The notes under the pieces: generated by a model
Told to the model about the DNA's origin: nothing
Databases searched by the model: none
The model's input: only the letters and a program-made list of their open reading frames with translations
Program-made: the position numbers and the translations under genes
IMG/VR virus record: IMGVR_UViG_3300010354_000204
Span: 1 to 40,107 of that record
Source of the DNA: a virus
DNA: 40,107 nucleotides
Reading direction: 5' to 3' (one strand)
Shown: piece after piece, positions 24,169-31,893 of the stretch
Position numbering within the stretch: position 1 is the first letter of the stretch
Layout of the letters: every line of letters starts with the position of its first letter

Positions 24169-27100
24169 ATGGACAAGATCTCCCAGGTAAGGAAAATATG
24201 GGATGAGATACACCTAAGTGCTTGGAAAGACATACTAACAGAGTCTGGCTCTTCTAAGTGGGAAATCCGCGGTACTTCTTTAAAAGGGTGTTGTCCCTTC
24301 CCAGGACACACAGATAGCAGTCCTTCCTGCTACATAGTTACTAGTAAGAAATTTGTAAAGTGTTTTGGCTGCGGCTCTTACGAAACAAATCCTATTAAAT
24401 TCGTAGCTATGGTTACAGGCTCTAGCTGGGCTAATGCAGTTAAGATGCTGCGAGATAAAGGAGTTAAGTCCCTACCAGCAAAAGCCGTACAGGAAGTTCA
24501 AGAAGCGGAGATAAGAGATGAAGTAAAATCAATGCTAGCTCTAGCATTTAATACTGTTCTAGTGGAAGCTATAGATAAGAAAGATGATCCTGAGTATGCA
24601 TTTGCTAAAGAATGTGTTGAGTATATAGAGTCACGTGGTATTAAGTTAGATAAGGATCTAATAAAGTGGTTACCTATAGGCATTCTACCTCCCTGGGTTA
24701 TGCTGAGAAAGCATATAGTAGCAAATAGCGAAAGATGCTATGACTACATTAAAGACTGGATAACCGCTGACTATGTTGGCTCTCTAGTATTTTTCTACCA
24801 TAAAACTCCTACAGAGATTAGTAGATTTAAACTAAGAGCGGATCATTTAAGAAAAGATAAAACAAGTAAAGATATAGTATATGTAAAAGACGAGAATGAA
24901 GAGGGGCTAGGTTTCTTCGGCTTGTCTAACTATCGTTCTAAGTATAGTAAGTTTGATAGTGTAACTGAGGCTATACTAGTTGAAGGCGAGTTTGACTGTT
25001 TACAACATCTAGTTAATTTCTACCAGGATGGTGTAACTTGGGATATTGTTCTGGGTATAGGTGGTGCTGCTTCTTCTTCTCCTGACTTGCTAAGCGAAGT
25101 TTGTGGTGTTGAGAGAGTACTATTTGTAATGGATCATCCTGAACATAGAGGAGATGAGATAGCTAAGACAGTATTAAAGCAGACAAAGATACCTGTTAAG
25201 ATATTCAGCTGGCCAGATTCTATTAAGGAAAAAGACCCAGACGAAGCTATCAAGACTCATGGTTGGAAGACATGGCTAAAGACTATAACAGAACTAGATA
25301 CTTCCGATATAAGAAGTACCTCAAGACTTCACTTTGAAGTAGCTCATAAGTGGCTAGTAAGACAAACTGTTGTAGAGCTAAATGCTGCTGACCCAGAAGA
25401 CTTAGCTAGATTTAGGCAGATAATATCTGAAGATGGCGGATGTCTTAGAGATCCAGACTCTCAGAGATTGTATGCTACTGAAGTAGCTAAGAAGTGTACT
25501 AGCCTTAGCTTATCTACTATATTAGAACTAATACTAGGAAATGACACCAGCGAGGAAGGCCTTGTAGCTAGAATACTTCAAGCTCTAAGACAAGAGTTCT
25601 TCTTCATAGGCATGGATGGCAGAGCCACAGAGGCAGTTATCAAGGCTTGGAATAGAAAGAAAAGAGAGCCTAGAGAATGGCGTATTTCTAAGTCAAGTGA
25701 GATGTTTGGTTTATTAGCTATTGATCTAGGACCCGCAGTTAATTGGGTTAGAGATAATGTAGGCGTACCTAGCTTCATAACTAGAAAGCCTAAAGCAAAT
25801 AACCAATTCATGGATGTACCTTTGATAGAACAAAATACAAATCTAAAGAAGTACATGGAGTTTGCTATAGACTCCTTAGCTAGCGAGCTACCAACAGTAG
25901 ATTCTCTACAAGAAGCTAAGGCGGGCTCTCACTTTCTAAAGGCTACGTTTGGAGATACTGAAGAAGATGTCTGGGCTGTTGTCAATGGCCATGACGTTTA
26001 TCTAGGTAGATTCACAGCTACAGGACTTAGATGGTCTTTATTAGACGGGCCAAGAATAGGTAAGTACTACTTTAATATTTCAAGGCAACCATGGTCTAGA
26101 GAGATATCAAGTATCAGAGACCTAGAGCAAGGCACTGAGTATAGTCCTAAAGAAACATATGAAGAGCTAGTTAAGTTAATACAAACAGGCTGGAGCTTAG
26201 CTGATGGTATTACAGATTGTAAATACTTAGCTGCGGCAATGATGATTAATGCCATATCTTCTTGTTTACCTAGACAGCTATACACTCTTCTTAACGGTGC
26301 TAGAGGTACTGGTAAATCAAAGCTACTGGATATAATAGCTGGTAACAACCCTCAGTTACGGTTAGTAGAAAGCACCTCAGATGTGCAGCAGGCTTATACC
26401 AGCGCAGGCTTCCGTAAAGATATGAATAACTGTGCGCTTGGTGCAGCTCTAGACGAGTTTGAAGACGACAAAGACGACTCACACTCTTATCAAGTTAGAG
26501 CTATTCTTAGGGATATTAGAGGTTTAACCAATGCCCCAGAAGCTAGAATAACTAGAGGTAATGTAGAAAATTCCAATGCTACAGTGTATACTCTAAAGTG
26601 TCAGATCTGGGCATGTGCTATTAATTATCTAAGAGAAGAAGCAGATATCTCAAGATTTATGCAAATACATACTATCAAAGAAGATGACAAGTCTGACCCT
26701 CATACTGTTATATTAGATAAGTATGAAGAAAGCGACTTAACTAAAATACGTAGAGGTATTAGCGTAGGTTTGTTTCATCACGTAAAAGAGTTTCTAGCTA
26801 ATGTATCAGAACTAAGAACATTCTACTCTGACCCTGCGCAGATGGATAAGTTATCAGTAATTTCTGGGGTGTCTGTACCATCAAGATTTCTAGATGGTGT
26901 AATTATCACTGCAGCTATGGTTAAACTAGCTGGTCAAGATGCCCATGCCTACATACAAGAAGTTATATGTACTAAGATAGGATTGTTAAACATTATCACA
27001 GAGTCAACTCACGATAAGGATTTAATTGATCATATATTATCATCTAAAGTAGAGCATAAAAGAGAAGGTATAACAGCTAGAAATACTACTGTTCGTACAA

Positions 27101-27465
27101 TCCTTGCTACTCCTTCAGAGCGTAGAAGTCTGCATGAGCTAGACTGTGGTGTTAGCTATGCTGAGGTTTTAAATACAAATAAAGCTAAGGGAGAGCATTA
27201 CCAAAAGTGGTTAATAGTTATGTGGCCTGATTGCTTGAGAACTTTACTAAGCAAATCGCCAAGATACTCAAGAGAAACAGCAGATAGATTAAAACGTATG
27301 GGTGACTCTAGCTCTAATAGTGTGCCTTACAATACTGCTAGGAAGAAGGCTAACGGCATAAAGCAATTCCTTCTTCCTGGTATATCTGCTTCAGATATAA
27401 CTATTTTCGATATAACAGACATGATAGATGACTGGGATAACAGAGGAAAAGAAGATGGCGAATAG
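24169..27465 (+). CDS. Primase-helicase (CHC2 zinc finger, TOPRIM, P-loop ATPase)
   Basis: This 1098-residue multidomain replication protein starts eight bases after the nuclease stop. A DnaG-type zinc finger (about 42-70: CCPFPGHTDSSPSC, then KCFGCG) is followed by a TOPRIM-like domain: EAILVEGEFDCLQ at about 268-280 and LFVMDHPEHRGDEI at about 317-330, where the usual D-x-D is altered. The C-terminal half has a P-loop, GARGTGKSKLL (about 711), and an acidic Walker B-like ALDEFEDD (about 760). The order matches phage primase-helicases that prime and unwind at the fork. The altered TOPRIM aspartates leave priming activity to be tested. Its end overlaps the polymerase start by 11 bases. Codons are ATA-rich. 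Confidence 0.88.
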   Translation: MDKISQVRKIWDEIHLSAWKDILTESGSSKWEIRGTSLKGCCPFPGHTDSSPSCYIVTSKKFVKCFGCGSYETNPIKFVAMVTGSSWANAVKMLRDKGVKSLPAKAVQEVQEAEIRDEVKSMLALAFNTVLVEAIDKKDDPEYAFAKECVEYIESRGIKLDKDLIKWLPIGILPPWVMLRKHIVANSERCYDYIKDWITADYVGSLVFFYHKTPTEISRFKLRADHLRKDKTSKDIVYVKDENEEGLGFFGLSNYRSKYSKFDSVTEAILVEGEFDCLQHLVNFYQDGVTWDIVLGIGGAASSSPDLLSEVCGVERVLFVMDHPEHRGDEIAKTVLKQTKIPVKIFSWPDSIKEKDPDEAIKTHGWKTWLKTITELDTSDIRSTSRLHFEVAHKWLVRQTVVELNAADPEDLARFRQIISEDGGCLRDPDSQRLYATEVAKKCTSLSLSTILELILGNDTSEEGLVARILQALRQEFFFIGMDGRATEAVIKAWNRKKREPREWRISKSSEMFGLLAIDLGPAVNWVRDNVGVPSFITRKPKANNQFMDVPLIEQNTNLKKYMEFAIDSLASELPTVDSLQEAKAGSHFLKATFGDTEEDVWAVVNGHDVYLGRFTATGLRWSLLDGPRIGKYYFNISRQPWSREISSIRDLEQGTEYSPKETYEELVKLIQTGWSLADGITDCKYLAAAMMINAISSCLPRQLYTLLNGARGTGKSKLLDIIAGNNPQLRLVESTSDVQQAYTSAGFRKDMNNCALGAALDEFEDDKDDSHSYQVRAILRDIRGLTNAPEARITRGNVENSNATVYTLKCQIWACAINYLREEADISRFMQIHTIKEDDKSDPHTVILDKYEESDLTKIRRGISVGLFHHVKEFLANVSELRTFYSDPAQMDKLSVISGVSVPSRFLDGVIITAAMVKLAGQDAHAYIQEVICTKIGLLNIITESTHDKDLIDHILSSKVEHKREGITARNTTVRTILATPSERRSLHELDCGVSYAEVLNTNKAKGEHYQKWLIVMWPDCLRTLLSKSPRYSRETADRLKRMGDSSSNSVPYNTARKKANGIKQFLLPGISASDITIFDITDMIDDWDNRGKEDGE

Positions 27466-30454
27466 TCAAAAACCAAGTAGTTGCTTAGGATGTCCCTCAT
27501 ACAACTCAGATAAGATGGTTATAGGTAGCGGAGTTAGGCCAGCAGATGTAGCCTTTGTTAGCTCTACACCACCCCCTTGGGGAGGTTTGTATACAGACAA
27601 AGGTGGTAACATTCTAAAGTACCTTCTAAAAACTATGCCTAAAGAAGGTAGCGAAGAAGAGCAACGGGCTTGTCTAAATATGCAAGCTAGGCACTTCATG
27701 ATGTATGCTGCTTGCTGCCCTGGTAGTAAGGTAAATAGCACCATAGATAAGTGCAGAGGTTCTGTATCTGGTAGTATGCTGTCTCTTGCTAATCCCAAGA
27801 TAGTAGTTGCTTTCGGGGTAGAAGCATGCCACTTTCTAGGCGTATCTGGCAACATTACAGATATCAGAGGAACTATACATACAGTTAAATTCGAGGGTAA
27901 AGATCTGAAAGTTATACCTACTCTACCTCTAAGTATGCTAGAAGATAAGCCAGGTTTATTTGCTATTGTAAAAAATGATCTTAGAAAAGCAGCTATGTCT
28001 GCTGTGGATAAGAAGCTAGATGATATAGATGTCCCAACATTGATATCTGGGTATGACCTACCTCTTGAGTTGAATGACTCTATAGAAGTACTTAATAAAT
28101 ACAGTAATTATGTAGAGCCTGACAAGACAATAGAAAACACTATGATGTCAGTGGACTTCGAAGCTGATACTCTATTTCCTTGGAATAAAAAGGGTAGGGT
28201 ATTAGCAATGTCTGGCTGTGTTGGGCCTGGCAAGGCTTTCTCTATACTAGTAGACCATAGAGATTCAAAGTATAAATTCGAAGATATAGTTCCGTATGTA
28301 GTTAAGCTACTTAATAGCCCACATCCAAAGTGCTGGTGGAACTATAAATACGACTATGGCATGGCTAGATTTTGTTTAACACAAAGAATAGTTGAGCTAT
28401 GCGAATCTAAAGGTAAAGAGTATCAGCTAAAATTTGAAAGCATAAGCGGTATTACTATACAAGATCTTATAGCTAGGGGGCCTATAAATAACACGAAATG
28501 GGATGGCATGCTTGGCGAGCATATGTTACATGAGGATAAGAAGGGGTTTTACTCACTAAAAGAAGTAGTAACAGAAAGCTATCCAAGCTTAGTAGGCTAT
28601 GAGGAAAAACTACATGGCCTACTAGACGAAGCTAGAAAGTCTAAGCTGGACTTAGAAATAGCTAGCTATATGTCTAGAAATCCTAATGAGTGTTATGGTA
28701 TTGAGTTATTTGATAATTCACCTATACATGCAGGGTTAATTATAGATAAGTACCCTGACATAGAAGCTACTATAAAGTCTCTCAAAGCTAAAGCAAGACT
28801 TAAGAAAACTCCAGAAGTAGAAAAGAAAGCTATTGAAGTAGCTGTTGATATATTCTCTAACTGGAATGACACAGCTAAAGAAGAAACAAAGATAGGTAAA
28901 GATAATATAAAGTCTTGGTTTAATAAGTTAGATAATGCAGCTAAGGATGCTGGGGATCCAAGACTAGAGGCGGTAACCTTTGAAGATGTTGATATATCAG
29001 TGATGCTACCCTATGCTGCTATAGATGCAGATCTAACTTGGCGTATATCTAATAAACAAAGAATAGACTGTGTTAAAGAAGATCCTATAAAGAAAGCCGC
29101 TCTAGAGAATAGACCTCCTCTTATTAAACTAATGAACTCTCACTACATACCATTAACTGAAGTTCTAAGCGAAATGCAAGTAGAGGGTGTAAGAATAGAT
29201 AGAGAGTTTCTAGCTAAAAATCTAACTAGACTAACTATAAAAGAGCAAGAGCTTGAAACTCAAATCCTAGAGAAGCTAAAGCAGGACTTAAATAAAGACT
29301 ATGACGTTAGCGCTTTGTCTAGCAATAAAGAGCTATCTAATATATTCATAGGTGGGTATGGCTTACCAAAAGTAAAGTCTACTGATGGCGGAGATGCTAG
29401 TACTGATAAAGAAACTATGGATAAATACAAAGAGATGGGAAACCCAGTAGCTAGCCTTATAGTAGACTATAGAGATATAGCCAAAGCTAAGTCTACTTAT
29501 GTAGGAGCTTTTCTAGACTTGAGTTCTTATGATAATAGAATACACGGTGCCATACATCTCAATGGCACGGCTACAGGTAGAGCTAGTTCTAGTAGTCCTA
29601 ATCTACAGAATGTAACAAGTAGCATAGCTGGTATGAGTATTAAACAAGCCTTTGTACCTACTTGCACTAAATCAGGTGGGTACGAAGAGCATCTAAGAAA
29701 TAAATACAAATGGCAGTATGGTGAGGAACTTGTTATGGTGGATATTGACTTTTCTGGGGCAGAGATACGCGGGTTAACTGCGTATGTAAAAGACACTTCT
29801 CTTATTGGTGCCTTAGAAAAGAATCTAGACATACATTCTTGGATTGCCTCGGTAATATTTAACGAAGATTATGATACAGTTAATAAGCTAAGAAAAACTG
29901 ATGACAGATACCACCAGATGAGGCAGAAAGCTAAGACAATTGTGTTTGGCTTAATATACGGCATATCTAATGTTGGTTTGTCAGACAGGCTTAGCATAGA
30001 TATTAGCGAAGCAGATACCTTAATGGTTACATTCTTTTCTAGATTTCCTAAGATAAAAGAATACATTGATGCTACTAAATTACAGGTAACTAGGGAAGGA
30101 TTGCTTAGGACTCCTACAGGTAGAGTTAGGAGATTTCCGCTAGCGCAGATGGGTGGGCAATTCGAGAGTAGAAATCATAGGCAAGGTATTAACTATTTGG
30201 TTCAGAGTTTTTGTGCTGAAATTGTTCTAAGAATAATAAACCATTTACATAAGAACATACATAAGATACGAGGTAGACTTGTACTAACAGTGCATGACTC
30301 AATTGTTTTGGAAATGCCTAAGACAGAGATAGATAATCTAAAGGCGTTCTTGAAAGATAATATCGATACCTTTATAGCTAGCAACTTCCCGCAGCTTCCA
30401 GTTAATATGCCATACGATATAAAAATAGGTAGGTCATATGGAGAAGCAGAATAA
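27455..30454 (+). CDS. Family A DNA polymerase with N-terminal UDG-like domain
   Basis: I chose ATG at 27455 (MANSQKPSSC...), seven bases after AGAGGA, giving 999 residues; a frame from 27428 exists without a good site. Residues about 1-180 resemble a family-4 uracil-DNA glycosylase: CLGCP, then ACCPG and DKC (four cysteines for 4Fe-4S) and PKIVVAFGVEACHFLG. The catalytic GEAPG and HPS motifs are changed to SSTPPPW and LPLSMLE, so activity is doubtful. SPO1-like phage polymerases carry a comparable domain. The 3-prime to 5-prime exonuclease is seen as VDFEAD (about 233), NYKYDYG (about 295) and AAIDAD (about 520). Polymerase motif A is DIDFSGAEIRG (about 762), B is RQKAKTIVFGLIYG (about 822), and C is LTVHDSIV (about 945), with serine where HDE is usual. 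Confidence 0.93.
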   Translation: MANSQKPSSCLGCPSYNSDKMVIGSGVRPADVAFVSSTPPPWGGLYTDKGGNILKYLLKTMPKEGSEEEQRACLNMQARHFMMYAACCPGSKVNSTIDKCRGSVSGSMLSLANPKIVVAFGVEACHFLGVSGNITDIRGTIHTVKFEGKDLKVIPTLPLSMLEDKPGLFAIVKNDLRKAAMSAVDKKLDDIDVPTLISGYDLPLELNDSIEVLNKYSNYVEPDKTIENTMMSVDFEADTLFPWNKKGRVLAMSGCVGPGKAFSILVDHRDSKYKFEDIVPYVVKLLNSPHPKCWWNYKYDYGMARFCLTQRIVELCESKGKEYQLKFESISGITIQDLIARGPINNTKWDGMLGEHMLHEDKKGFYSLKEVVTESYPSLVGYEEKLHGLLDEARKSKLDLEIASYMSRNPNECYGIELFDNSPIHAGLIIDKYPDIEATIKSLKAKARLKKTPEVEKKAIEVAVDIFSNWNDTAKEETKIGKDNIKSWFNKLDNAAKDAGDPRLEAVTFEDVDISVMLPYAAIDADLTWRISNKQRIDCVKEDPIKKAALENRPPLIKLMNSHYIPLTEVLSEMQVEGVRIDREFLAKNLTRLTIKEQELETQILEKLKQDLNKDYDVSALSSNKELSNIFIGGYGLPKVKSTDGGDASTDKETMDKYKEMGNPVASLIVDYRDIAKAKSTYVGAFLDLSSYDNRIHGAIHLNGTATGRASSSSPNLQNVTSSIAGMSIKQAFVPTCTKSGGYEEHLRNKYKWQYGEELVMVDIDFSGAEIRGLTAYVKDTSLIGALEKNLDIHSWIASVIFNEDYDTVNKLRKTDDRYHQMRQKAKTIVFGLIYGISNVGLSDRLSIDISEADTLMVTFFSRFPKIKEYIDATKLQVTREGLLRTPTGRVRRFPLAQMGGQFESRNHRQGINYLVQSFCAEIVLRIINHLHKNIHKIRGRLVLTVHDSIVLEMPKTEIDNLKAFLKDNIDTFIASNFPQLPVNMPYDIKIGRSYGEAE

Positions 30455-30470
30455 CGCAAAAATATGCGTT
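30453..30470 (+). terminator. Weak hairpin after the DNA polymerase gene
   Basis: AACGCA (30453-30458) pairs with TGCGTT (30465-30470) around the polymerase stop codon. Only a short T-tract follows, so termination is uncertain. It separates the polymerase gene from the TGTTATAAG motif at 30474. Confidence 0.35.
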
Positions 30471-30473
30471 TAT

Positions 30474-30490
30474 CTGTTATAAGATAATAC
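30474..30490 (+). promoter_or_regulatory. TGTTATAAG motif, copy 3
   Basis: CTGTTATAAGATAATAC lies directly upstream of the large noncoding region. It shares nine consecutive bases with the motifs at 14359 and 18020 and is the best candidate promoter for the structured RNA. Confidence 0.5.
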
Positions 30491-30629
30491 CTAATGCTCC
30501 CCTGCTATTAGGTAGCTAAGTAGTTACTGTCTTTTACTATAAAAGAGTACTATATACACAGATAGATAAATGTCATGCAATTCAGCTTATTTCTAGCTAA
30601 ATAGCATAACGTAACTACTGGTACTTAGC
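30488..30629 (+). other. RNA structural domain 1 of the large ncRNA candidate
   Basis: TACCTAAT (30488-30495) pairs with ATTAGGTA (30507-30514). Immediately after, AGCTAAGTAGTTAC (about 30514-30527) can pair with GTAACTACT...TAGCT (about 30611-30629) with a small bulge, closing a roughly 80-base domain that contains a CTTTT/AAAAG hairpin. Confidence 0.5.
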
Positions 30630-30704
30630 TAGGTATTACTAGGTGCAGCTATTAGCTAGCTTAAAGCTAGCTCACTTAAGATATATGTAGCAATACTAAA
30701 TAAG

Positions 30705-30811
30705 GTGCTGTTCTGCAGAACCCGGAAAGCTTCTGTCATCTGTCTGGCTACACGGCTACGCCATTTCTCCAGACATATGACAAATGCACTTCCAGTTCTA
30801 CTGCTCAGCAC
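30705..30811 (+). other. RNA structural domain 2 (rod-like arm)
   Basis: Nested pairings: GTGCTG (30705-30710) with CAGCAC (30806-30811); AGAAC (30717-30721) with GTTCT (30795-30799); GGAA (30724-30727) with TTCC (30790-30793); TGTCAT (30734-30739) with ATGACA (30777-30782); TGTCTGG (30741-30747) with CCAGACA (30769-30775). All are in register, giving one long interrupted arm. Confidence 0.7.
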
Positions 30812-30911
30812 TTATATTTACTATTTCATAAAGTGCACTTAGTTAAAAGTTAATGTAGGTAGAAATATGTTGGTATAATATCAACGTACTAAGTATTCTG
30901 AAGAATACACA

Positions 30912-31042
30912 ATAATACTTCATCCCCGTGCTTCGGCCCAGGAAGTAGTGGCTACTGGTTTAGACCAAGACTCTACGCGTCTTTAGTCTAAACCCAGATA
31001 GACCTCACTTCCCAGCCGAAGAGCGCGGATCTAATGTATTAT
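30912..31042 (+). other. RNA structural domain 3 (long rod-like arm)
   Basis: Nested pairings: ATAATAC (30912-30918) with GTATTAT (31036-31042); TTCGGC (30932-30937) with GCCGAA (31015-31020); GGAAGT (30941-30946) with ACTTCC (31007-31012); GGTTTAGAC (30957-30965) with GTCTAAACC (30986-30994); AAGAC (30967-30971) with GTCTT (30979-30983). The whole 131-base segment folds as a single extended arm. Confidence 0.8.
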
Positions 31043-31090
31043 ATTCCTATAGTACCTACTAGGTATAGTTATTAAGCTAGATAGAATACT

Positions 31091-31107
31091 GCTTGATAAA
31101 CTCAAGC
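31091..31107 (+). other. Small hairpin in the ncRNA candidate
   Basis: GCTTGA (31091-31096) pairs with TCAAGC (31102-31107) around the five-base loop TAAAC. Confidence 0.6.
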
Positions 31108-31145
31108 GTACTAATATTACCGTTAGGTGATAAACTTAGATTCGC

Positions 31146-31238
31146 GGAAGCGTCGAGAGCGATTTGAAATGCAGCCTAAGTCGTTTCGTTACACTCTCGA
31201 CATCAGGCACGCAACTCAAAACCGCTACCGACGCTTCC
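31146..31238 (+). other. RNA structural domain 4 (multi-branched, overlapping stems)
   Basis: GGAAGCGTCG (31146-31155) is perfectly complementary to CGACGCTTCC (31229-31238). GTCGAGAG (31152-31159) is perfectly complementary to CTCTCGAC (31194-31201). The two stems share bases 31152-31155, so they either split the overlap in a junction or exchange as alternative folds. Confidence 0.8.
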
Positions 31239-31286
31239 CTAAATCTTCAAGTCTTCTACAAGTATCTAGTAAGCTACACAGATATG

Positions 31287-31303
31287 GGCAGTATTATACT
31301 GCC
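31287..31303 (+). other. Near-perfect inverted repeat in the ncRNA candidate
   Basis: GGCAGTAT (31287-31294) and ATACTGCC (31296-31303) are separated by one base; as RNA the top of the stem would open into a small loop. Confidence 0.7.
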
Positions 31304-31332
31304 AAACTACTTAGTATATGTATGTACAATAC

Positions 31333-31381
31333 CTAGTGGGACAGGGCAGCCTCGACCTAAAGAACAAGGCTTTGTCACTAG
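31333..31381 (+). other. RNA structural domain 5
   Basis: CTAGTG (31333-31338) pairs with CACTAG (31376-31381), ACA (31341-31343) with TGT (31373-31375), and AGCCT (31348-31352) with AGGCT (31367-31371), giving a bulged hairpin. Confidence 0.7.
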
Positions 31382-31424
31382 ATATTATTACTTATTGTGT
31401 GAAGCTTAAAGTTATGATACAGTT

Positions 31425-31566
31425 AGTATCTCGGCAGAATTAAGCTATAGATTATCTATAGTAACTAAATTTCTGAAAAGAAAAATCAACTAGTACTACC
31501 AGGTACCTGCCGTTTCAGGCTGGTACCTGAGAACGCACTACCTTGTTTCATTAGTGCCGAGATACT
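31425..31566 (+). other. RNA structural domain 6 closed by a 12-base-pair helix
   Basis: AGTATCTCGGCA (31425-31436) is perfectly complementary to TGCCGAGATACT (31555-31566). Inside are CTATAGAT/ATCTATAG (31445-31461) and CAGGTACC (31500-31507) with GGTACCTG (31522-31529), the latter capped by GCC/GGC after a T-T mismatch. This is a closed multi-hairpin domain. Confidence 0.8.
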
Positions 31567-31612
31567 TAAATCAGTTTGCTTGCGCCTTACTATTTGCTAT
31601 GGAGCAATCAAT

Positions 31613-31629
31613 ATTGAGCTAAGCTCAAT
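31613..31629 (+). other. Inverted repeat in the ncRNA candidate
   Basis: ATTGAGCT (31613-31620) and AGCTCAAT (31622-31629) flank one base; a small TTGCT/AGCAA hairpin lies just before (31594-31607). Confidence 0.6.
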
Positions 31630-31665
31630 TAACTATAGACAGTATGTTATACATATTATTCTCGC

Positions 31666-31790
31666 AGCCCTGCTGGTTATGAGCTTAGACTATTCTTGGA
31701 CTTCCCCACAGGTTTGTAAGCCCCTATGGGGCTGTTTAACCTGTATGGAATTACCAAGAACTAGTACTAAAGCTCTTAACCAGCTGGGCT
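31666..31790 (+). other. RNA structural domain 7 (125-base arm)
   Basis: Nested pairings in register: AGCCC (31666-31670) with GGGCT (31786-31790); GCTGGTTA (31672-31679) with TAACCAGC (31777-31784); GAGCTTAG (31681-31688) with CTAAAGCTC (31767-31775, one bulge); TTCTTGG (31693-31699) with CCAAGAA (31754-31760); ACAGGT (31708-31713) with ACCTGT (31739-31744); AGCCCC (31719-31724) with GGGGCT (31728-31733). Symmetric T-T mismatches join the outer helices. Confidence 0.85.
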
Positions 31791-31893
31791 CCTTGTATAT
31801 TAATTTACTTGTGCATACGCACTATAGTTAGGCCTAGGCTTTCGCTAGGTAGTTAGTTATATAGTTATTACTTTACAAACATGAGGATTATCC

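Larger units (their letters stand above)
30480..31850 (+). ncRNA. Very large structured noncoding RNA candidate
   Basis: The 1439-base gap 30455-31893 holds no convincing protein gene but contains many long imperfect hairpins placed one after another, several with symmetric T-T mismatches, bulges and G-T pairs that point to RNA rather than DNA palindromes. Clear elements are listed separately: 30488-30629, 30705-30811, 30912-31042, 31091-31107, 31146-31238, 31287-31303, 31333-31381, 31425-31566, 31613-31629 and 31666-31790, with a last small hairpin at 31833-31849. Boundaries are set by the candidate promoter at 30474 and the last hairpin; both are estimates. Phages are known to carry large ornate RNAs such as GOLLD and ROOL; whether this belongs to one of them or is new cannot be told here. 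Plus strand is inferred from the promoter motif and flanking genes. An origin or packaging site with structure is an alternative. Confidence 0.75.

Noticed and set aside
27428-27454. Longer start for the DNA polymerase at 27428
   Set aside because: ATG at 27455 has AGAGGA seven bases upstream and the sequence from there matches the UDG-like start.
30453-30470. Strong Rho-independent terminator after the polymerase
   Set aside because: The stem is only six pairs and the following T-tract is short; listed only as a weak terminator.
31127-31831. Short open frames of about 69-83 codons inside the 1.4 kb gap
   Set aside because: They overlap each other and the hairpin arms, lack good ribosome-binding sites and have irregular composition. 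They look like chance frames in structured DNA.
30455-31893. tRNA genes or a tRNA array in the gap
   Set aside because: No cloverleaf with a GTTCNANNC T-arm and matching acceptor stem could be found by eye.
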